From an uncultured Bacteroidales bacterium (GTDB lineage Bacteria > Bacteroidota > Bacteroidia > Bacteroidales > UBA932), in contig CAMVMG010000001.1 in NCBI GenBank assembly GCA_947168525.1, positions 124,001-188,000 on the forward strand: a stretch of DNA of 64,000 nt, written 5' to 3'. Shown in pieces: positions 58,077 to 64,000 of this stretch. The notes under the pieces were generated by a model. That model made no database searches. It had not been told where the DNA came from and saw only the letters and a program-made list of their open reading frames with translations. Position 1 is the stretch's first letter. Each line of letters starts with the position of its first letter. The position numbers and the translations under genes are program-made.

Positions 58077-58378
58077 TCTTCGATCTGGAACAGGTTCAGG
58101 AAACCTGTCATCATGAAGACGGTGCGGATCTCTTCATTCATTCCCCGGACAATCACGTTTCCGCCCTTGGCCATGGAGGCCTTGCGCAGGGTAAGGAAAA
58201 TGCGCAGTCCTGAGCTGGAAATATACTCCAGTTGGTTGCAGTCCAGGATAATGGTGCCGCTGGCATTCTCCTGCAGGGGTTCCAGGGTTTTGGCCACTTC
58301 CTGCGAGGCAGGGGTGTCCAGACGGCCAATCAGCTGGACCGTCGTCACTTTGTCTTGTCTGGTGATATTTACTTCCAT
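58073..58378 (-). CDS. STAS-domain anti-sigma factor antagonist
   Basis: MEVNITRQDKVTTVQLIGRLDTPAS...IILDCNQLEYISSSGLRIFL. Confidence 0.9.
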   Translation of the reverse strand: MEVNITRQDKVTTVQLIGRLDTPASQEVAKTLEPLQENASGTIILDCNQLEYISSSGLRIFLTLRKASMAKGGNVIVRGMNEEIRTVFMMTGFLNLFQIED

Positions 58379-58381
58379 AAT

Positions 58382-60580
58382 TTATAGTAGGTTTTTAGTC
58401 ATTGAAAGCTTGTTTTTCCCGTCTTCACGGCAGTATTCTACGTTGTCCATGATTTTCCGGACCAGAAAAATGCCCAGGCCGCCGACGGGCCTGTCTTCCA
58501 CATTCAGGGAAATATCCGCCTCCGGAGCGGCTGTGGGGTCGAACGGCTTCCCGCTGTCCGAGATCACGAATTCCGCCGTGCGGTCGTCGATGGAGGCATC
58601 AATCTCCACGTCTCCGCCTTCTCCCTCCGGATACGCATACATGATGACATTGGTGACTGCTTCTTCCAAGGCCAGGTTGAGGCTCATGGCCAGGGTCTTG
58701 TCCAGGTTCCTTTCCTCGGCCAGATTTTCCACAAATTCGGCCAGCCGGGAAATCTGCTGGATGTCGTTATGGAGAACGAGCTTGCGCTCCGTCGTGCTTT
58801 TTTGGTCTTTGTTCATATAATGGATAAACATCATGGTGAGGTCATCACTCTTGGGTGCTACTCCGACAAAGTCGGCTACGGCTTTTTGCATGGCTTCCAG
58901 ATGCTCCTGGACGCCGCGGCGCTTGTGCAAGACGGCTTCCATCCGCTTTTCGCCGAAGAGTTCGTGCTCCTGATTTTCCGCCTCTGTGAGGCCGTCGGTA
59001 TAAAGGAACAGGGCGTCGTCGTAGTGAAGGACAGTCTCCTGTTCCTGGAAAGGCATGCCCTGCATCACGCCCAGCGGGAGATTGGGCAGGACCGGGAGGG
59101 GTTTGATGTCCTTGGTAAGGACCAGCGGCGGATTGTGGCCGGCGTTGCAGTAGCGGAGCTTGCCGCTGGGGATGTCCAGGACACCGCAGAACAGCGTGAC
59201 GAACATGTTGTTCTCATTGGTGTCGGACATGAAGTCGTTCATGGCCGAAAGGATGCGGCAGGGGCTGGATTCGTGGGAAGACACCGTGCGGAACAGGCTC
59301 CGGCTCACCGCCATCACCAGGGCAGCGGGAACGCCCTTGCCGCTCACGTCGCCAATGCAGAAAAAGAGTTTCTGGTCCCGGAAATAATAGTCGTAGAAGT
59401 CTCCGCCCACCTCTTTGGCCGGGGTGATGGAGGCCGACAGTTCCGTGTCGTCGTGCGTAGGGGTGTCTGCGGAGATCTTGGGAATCATGGCCATCTGGAT
59501 AGCGCTGGCAATGTGGAGTTCCCCTTCCATGCGCTTTTTCTTCTCGTCCACTTCGCGGAATTTGAGTGCATTCTTGATGACAGCCCGGATAATCAGAACC
59601 AGCATCAGCAGCCCCAGCAGCTGCAGGAAAAGGACCAGCGTACCGGCGCGGCGGATGTTCCCGTAAATCTCGTTTTCCGGAATGACGATGGACATGGACC
59701 ATCCGGTGCGCTCCATCGGCGAGAAGTATACATAGCTGGTGGCTCCTTTGTAGCGGATGGTCTGGTTGCCGGATTCTCCCTTGAGCATGGATCGGCTCAG
59801 GCTGTTCATCATGGAGGTGTCTTCCATGCTGTTTGTTACCTCCTGGATGGTCTTGTGCATGATCAGGGTCTCTACCGGACACACCAGGAACTGACCCGTG
59901 CGGCTGATCATCATGCTGTAGGCGTTGGGATACACTTTCACATTCCCCACCAGGTCTGTCAGCCAGTCCAGGGAAAGGTCTGCGGTGAGAACCGCCGCGA
60001 TGTGCCCGGACCGGTCTTTGATGGGGACGGAGAAGGTGGTCATCAGGAGTTCTCCGCCGCCTTCGTCGACATAGGGCTCTGACCAGTACCCTTTTTCGTT
60101 CTCCAGGGCTTTCTTGAACCACTCCTGCTCCGGGTAGTTGTAGCTTTCATCGGCCAGGGACGTGGTTACGGGCTCATAGGAACCCAGGCGCCGGAAGGTA
60201 TAGGGCGCCAGCAGGTGGACTCCCTTGTAATAGTCCGGGACAATGGCGATGGCCGACCCCACCACGGCGGGGTTGTCTTCCACGATGCGCTGCGTGACAC
60301 GGTACAGGCTGTCCGGCACGTCCAGGCACCACTGGGCAATCCAGATGTTGTTCCTTACTGCAGATTCTGCCTGGCCGGTCACGTCCAGGATTTTGTTCTT
60401 GGTGGCTTCCAGCTGGCTTTCGGCCCTCAGGGAGGCCTCCTGCTTGAGCTGTTTCTGCGAATAGAGGTATTGGATCAGCGCCGTGGCCTCCAGTGTGACG
60501 GCGGCAACCACCACCATCAGGAGTCCGGTGATGGCTCCCGTTTTAATCAGTCGTTTATCTGCTAAGTTCGAGATTTTCAT
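58382..60580 (-). CDS. SpoIIE/PP2C phosphatase with Cache-like sensor and C-terminal RsbW-like ATPase
   Basis: EVGGDFYDYYF, GDVSGKGVPAALVMA, LYTDGLTEAEN; LEEAVTNVIMYAYP. Confidence 0.88.
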   Translation of the reverse strand: MKISNLADKRLIKTGAITGLLMVVVAAVTLEATALIQYLYSQKQLKQEASLRAESQLEATKNKILDVTGQAESAVRNNIWIAQWCLDVPDSLYRVTQRIVEDNPAVVGSAIAIVPDYYKGVHLLAPYTFRRLGSYEPVTTSLADESYNYPEQEWFKKALENEKGYWSEPYVDEGGGELLMTTFSVPIKDRSGHIAAVLTADLSLDWLTDLVGNVKVYPNAYSMMISRTGQFLVCPVETLIMHKTIQEVTNSMEDTSMMNSLSRSMLKGESGNQTIRYKGATSYVYFSPMERTGWSMSIVIPENEIYGNIRRAGTLVLFLQLLGLLMLVLIIRAVIKNALKFREVDEKKKRMEGELHIASAIQMAMIPKISADTPTHDDTELSASITPAKEVGGDFYDYYFRDQKLFFCIGDVSGKGVPAALVMAVSRSLFRTVSSHESSPCRILSAMNDFMSDTNENNMFVTLFCGVLDIPSGKLRYCNAGHNPPLVLTKDIKPLPVLPNLPLGVMQGMPFQEQETVLHYDDALFLYTDGLTEAENQEHELFGEKRMEAVLHKRRGVQEHLEAMQKAVADFVGVAPKSDDLTMMFIHYMNKDQKSTTERKLVLHNDIQQISRLAEFVENLAEERNLDKTLAMSLNLALEEAVTNVIMYAYPEGEGGDVEIDASIDDRTAEFVISDSGKPFDPTAAPEADISLNVEDRPVGGLGIFLVRKIMDNVEYCREDGKNKLSMTKNLL

Positions 60581-61410
60581 AGGATAGAGGATAGGGCTGC
60601 GCGGAATTCAGGCATGGGGCACCGGGTGTCCCGCTCCACAATCAGGGTTTTAAGTCCGGCGAAGGGAAGGATTTCCTGCTCGATGTCGGCGAGGGAACGC
60701 TCCGGGCCGAAGTAGGCGGGAGCGAAGTGCTCCCAGAACCGGATGGCGAGGGATTTGGGCATGTGGAAGGTTTCCTGGATGAAGCTTTCCTGGCTCAGGC
60801 AGCAGCACAGGTACACCATGCCCACGTCGAAGAGGTGGTTCCCGTAGCAGAAATCTCCGAGGTCGATGAAATAGCGTTTGTCCCCGGACAGGATGGCGTT
60901 GCTGTACTGGAGGTCTCCGTGGATGGCCGTGTCCTCGTCCGGGACGGACAGGATGAAACTGCGCAGTTTCTTCTTCTCTTCCGGGGTAAAGAAAGGATTC
61001 TCTTCAAGGAGGCGGAGGTAGCGGTCTTTCACGTTCTCGAACAGCCTGGTATCTACAGGGGTCCGGTGCAGCTGCAGGCACATCTGCGCAAAGGTCTGTG
61101 CATATTCCTGCACTTTCTCCGGGTGGTCGGCGGTGGCCCGGGAGAAAGAAACCTTGTCCGGGATGCGGCGGAAACGGATGCCGTAGCGGCCGTCTTCCGT
61201 GACCACGTATTCGCCGGGTTCCGGGGTGGGGATACCCATCTCATAGACTTTGCGGGCCAGCGTGACTTCGTCCAGCGGCTGGGTGACCTTTCCGGGAAAA
61301 TAAAGTTTGAGCATCACGGAAGGGTCGCTCTTGTGGTTGTAGCTTTCTCCGTTGGCTCCGCCCCCGAAAAGGATATAGTCGTCCAGGGAGATCTTAATGG
61401 CTTTTTCCAT
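60577..61410 (-). CDS. aminoglycoside phosphotransferase-like kinase family protein
   Basis: AIHGDLQYSNAILSGDKRYFIDLGDFCYGNHLFDVG. Confidence 0.82.
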   Translation of the reverse strand: MEKAIKISLDDYILFGGGANGESYNHKSDPSVMLKLYFPGKVTQPLDEVTLARKVYEMGIPTPEPGEYVVTEDGRYGIRFRRIPDKVSFSRATADHPEKVQEYAQTFAQMCLQLHRTPVDTRLFENVKDRYLRLLEENPFFTPEEKKKLRSFILSVPDEDTAIHGDLQYSNAILSGDKRYFIDLGDFCYGNHLFDVGMVYLCCCLSQESFIQETFHMPKSLAIRFWEHFAPAYFGPERSLADIEQEILPFAGLKTLIVERDTRCPMPEFRAALSSIL

Positions 61411-61984
61411 GGCAGAATACTTGGTTGATGAGTTGTTCGAATTCCTTGAATGCAAAAGTGTTTTCCAGTTCCCGCAGGGAATCGGCCAGGCCCCGGTAGT
61501 GCCACTCGTGGTCTTTGGGGTCCTTGGTGTGGAAGATGTTCCAGAGGGCGTCTCCCATCATGGCATAATCCCTTGCAATGGCCCGCATGTTGGAGAGTTT
61601 GTCTCCCAGCGCTACGATCTTGGCATCGCGGGGAGCCCGGGCCAGGCGGTCGATGGCGGCCTGCTTGCGGGCGTGCCAGCTTTCTTCCTCGCTTACACCT
61701 TCTTCAAAGGTGTCGCTCTCGGAGGCAACCAGGGAGGCAATCCGTTCTCCGAACGTTTCCCGGATCATATCTACGGTGACGTCGGTGTCTTCCACCGTGT
61801 CGTGCAGGACCGCTGCGGAGAGCAGCTCCTGGTCTGGCGTGATGGTGGCCACAATCTCCATGGCTTCCATGGGGTGGACGATATACGGGAATCCTTTTCC
61901 GCGGCGCTCCGTTCCGGCGTGCGCACGGGTGGCAAAGAGGATGGCTTTATCCAAAAGGCTGGTATCCAGTGGTTTGTTGGCCAT
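61394..61984 (-). CDS. HD-domain (p)ppGpp hydrolase-like protein
   Basis: ATRAHAGTERRGKGFPYIVHPMEAMEI...LLSAAVLHDTVEDTDVT. Confidence 0.85.
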   Translation of the reverse strand: MANKPLDTSLLDKAILFATRAHAGTERRGKGFPYIVHPMEAMEIVATITPDQELLSAAVLHDTVEDTDVTVDMIRETFGERIASLVASESDTFEEGVSEEESWHARKQAAIDRLARAPRDAKIVALGDKLSNMRAIARDYAMMGDALWNIFHTKDPKDHEWHYRGLADSLRELENTFAFKEFEQLINQVFCHGKSH

Positions 61985-61987
61985 GTC

Positions 61988-63052
61988 TTATTGGTTCATG
62001 AAAGGTAAGTTACTGGCCTGCTCCACCAGGATGCGGGCCATGATGGCATTCCCGTCCGACACACCGTTGACCCGGTCCAGGAAGTACTGGATGCCTGCCT
62101 GTCCGCCCCCTCTTTTGAGGATGGCGGCGAAGCAGAGGTTCTGCGGGCCGATCGAAGAGGAGATAATGTCCAGGTCCGTGAGCCCCAGCTGATAGCAGGC
62201 AATCTGGAAGGCGGCCTCGGCAAACTCTTTGATGAGCCGGGAGACATCACCCAGGGTATTGCATTCCAGACCCAGAAAGGCGGGGAGATAGGGCATCAGG
62301 GACACCTCCTGGATCTCTGCCTGGTTTACGGCGGCGATGCGCTTGTTGAGAGCGTTGAAGGGATTCAAGTTCAAGTAATTGCGGTAGCTGTCCCCGTCCA
62401 GCGGGACTTCGTCCAGGTTGCCGGAGGCCACCAGCTGCTGGACGCGCCGGCGGTAATCGGTGAGCTCCATGCGGATTTTGCTGAACTCTTCGTCGGCCAG
62501 TTCCAGCAGGCCGGCCAGGCGGCTCAGCGAGCGGATGTACCGCTTGGGAATCTCTACCCCGGATTTGTATCCGGTGTCGTGGTTGATATTGGCCCAGGCA
62601 TGCTGCAGGACGGTACGGATTTGGATTTCGAAGCGGTAGGGGAACCCTTCTGCGGAACACACATAATGCAGGGACAGATAGCCGAAGCTGTCGGTTTCCA
62701 GCAGTTTCCGTTTGTCTACGGAATTTTCCCAGTCCACCGTGAACAGGCGGTCCAGGGCCGATGCCACTTTATCGACGTCGTCGGCATAGAAGGTGATGAC
62801 CCGCATGCCGATGATGTCGGTGATGTCCGCGAGGGTTTTATATTTGGCGCCCTTGAGCTCCAGTTTGCCGACAAGGGAGTCCTCTGCCTTAACCCGGTAT
62901 TCCAGTTGGGCGACGATGAGGCCGGCATCGCTCAGGGTATTTTTGAGCCGGGAAAAAAGTTCCCCGGCTTTTTCCTGGAACAGCGGAAGGTTTTCCCTGT
63001 ATTCTTCCAGGATAATCTGGCAATGCAAGTCCAAGTGTTTGACGTCTGACAT
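61988..63052 (-). CDS. RelA/SpoT synthetase-domain protein
   Basis: LADITDIIGMRVITFYADDVDKV...FGYLSLHYVC...RFEIQIRTVLQHAWANINHDTGYKS. Confidence 0.88.
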   Translation of the reverse strand: MSDVKHLDLHCQIILEEYRENLPLFQEKAGELFSRLKNTLSDAGLIVAQLEYRVKAEDSLVGKLELKGAKYKTLADITDIIGMRVITFYADDVDKVASALDRLFTVDWENSVDKRKLLETDSFGYLSLHYVCSAEGFPYRFEIQIRTVLQHAWANINHDTGYKSGVEIPKRYIRSLSRLAGLLELADEEFSKIRMELTDYRRRVQQLVASGNLDEVPLDGDSYRNYLNLNPFNALNKRIAAVNQAEIQEVSLMPYLPAFLGLECNTLGDVSRLIKEFAEAAFQIACYQLGLTDLDIISSSIGPQNLCFAAILKRGGGQAGIQYFLDRVNGVSDGNAIMARILVEQASNLPFMNQ

Positions 63053-63084
63053 GGCGGGTTGTTATTATGTATTTTGCAAATATA

Positions 63085-64000
63085 CTATTTTTTCGGATAT
63101 TTAACGGTGAAACAGGCACCGCCCAGCGCAAAGGAACGGCTGTAGCTGATGCTGCCCCCGCAGTGTTCCACAATCCGGCGGCAGATGGCCAGGCCAAGTC
63201 CGCTGCCGCTGGTCTTGGTGGTGAAGTCCGGTGTAAAGATCTTGTCCTGGTTCTGTTCATCTACACCCGGGCCGTTGTCTTCTACAACGATGTCGTAGAA
63301 GCCGTCTTCGGAGGCGTTCCTCAGGGCCACCAGGAGGCGTTTTTCGCCTTCGTTCTCGTCCACGGCCTGGATGGCGTTGGTGATCAGGTTCACCACCACA
63401 CGGGTGAGCTGTGGCCGGGGGGCTTCCACCACGGCGCCTTCCAGCCCATAGTAGTCCAGCCGGATGTCGCTCCGGGAGTCGAACAGGTCCACTTCCTGGC
63501 GCACCAGGGCGTCCAGGTCCACGCTTTCGGTCTTTTGCTCGTACATCTTGGCGAAGGTGGAGAACTGGTCGGCCGAATCGGCCAGCAGGTCCACATGGAA
63601 GAGGACGGTGGAGGCCACCTCATCGAAGCGTTCCTGCCAGGCGGGGTTGCCGGACTGCTTCATGCGGATGAGCATCTGGATCTGCAGCTTGATGGGGGTG
63701 AGCGGGTTCTTGAGGTCGTGGGCCACGCGGCGGGCCATGTCGGTCCAGGCCTTGTCGCGTTCCACCTGCTTCAGGCGGCGGGTGGACTCGCTCAGGTCCT
63801 GCACCATCCGGTTGTAGGCGCGCACCAGTCCCGTAAGTTCGTCGTCCTGCTCATAGACAATCGGTTCCAGATGATCGATATCGGTGACCGTCATCTTCCG
63901 GCTCATCTCCGACAGGGGGCGGAACATGCGGCTGACCACTTCGAAGGTGATGAAACGGGACAGCATGAGCAGAAGCAGGAAGATGGTGAGGATGGTGGCG
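63085..64000 (-). CDS. sensor histidine kinase (NtrY-like), N-terminus beyond window
   Basis: HAMP-like segment, MARRVAHDLKNPLTPI H-box, NLITNAIQAVDE N-box, DNGPGV, GSGLGLAICRRIVE; frame open to window end. Confidence 0.9.
   Translation of the reverse strand, partial: ATILTIFLLLLMLSRFITFEVVSRMFRPLSEMSRKMTVTDIDHLEPIVYEQDDELTGLVRAYNRMVQDLSESTRRLKQVERDKAWTDMARRVAHDLKNPLTPIKLQIQMLIRMKQSGNPAWQERFDEVASTVLFHVDLLADSADQFSTFAKMYEQKTESVDLDALVRQEVDLFDSRSDIRLDYYGLEGAVVEAPRPQLTRVVVNLITNAIQAVDENEGEKRLLVALRNASEDGFYDIVVEDNGPGVDEQNQDKIFTPDFTTKTSGSGLGLAICRRIVEHCGGSISYSRSFALGGACFTVKYPKK

Noticed and set aside
58769-60082. 437-aa plus ORF antisense to the SpoIIE phosphatase
   Set aside because: Shadow ORF; the minus strand carries clear PP2C motifs

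Overview
A 64-kb chromosomal window with Bacteroidota-type signals (TAnnTTTG -7 promoter boxes, ExbB/ExbD operon, putative porin). Most of it is ordinary, fairly GC-rich housekeeping sequence: asnS, udk, exbB/exbD, ansA, tatD, dprA, queA, M13 peptidase, aspA, class I fumarase, rubredoxin, glpF/glpK, AsmA-like protein, prmA, ispH, cmk, sigma-54 regulator, RelA/SpoT-type genes. The unusual parts are: (1) an ~11-kb accessory island between tRNA-Leu(TAG) and ispH, bracketed by a 16-bp repeat of the tRNA 3' end and a 141-bp direct repeat. It carries a compact five-gene operon (Arm-type DNA-binding/DUF1653 fusion, PD-(D/E)XK nuclease-like, beta-CASP metallo-beta-lactamase, 68-aa protein, HAD_SAK-like phosphatase), a truncated DnaE-like protein, a peptidylarginine-deiminase-like enzyme and a toxin-antitoxin-like pair. 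(2) A Y1/RAYT-like transposase gene flanked by two near-identical REP-like hairpins. (3) A family of 52-bp tandem repeats at three sites, two of which overlap gene ends. (4) A 25-bp perfect inverted repeat in frame inside tatD. (5) A cluster of GGGAGAGGT repeats beside dprA. All homology calls are from motif recognition by eye; no database searches or computed statistics were available.
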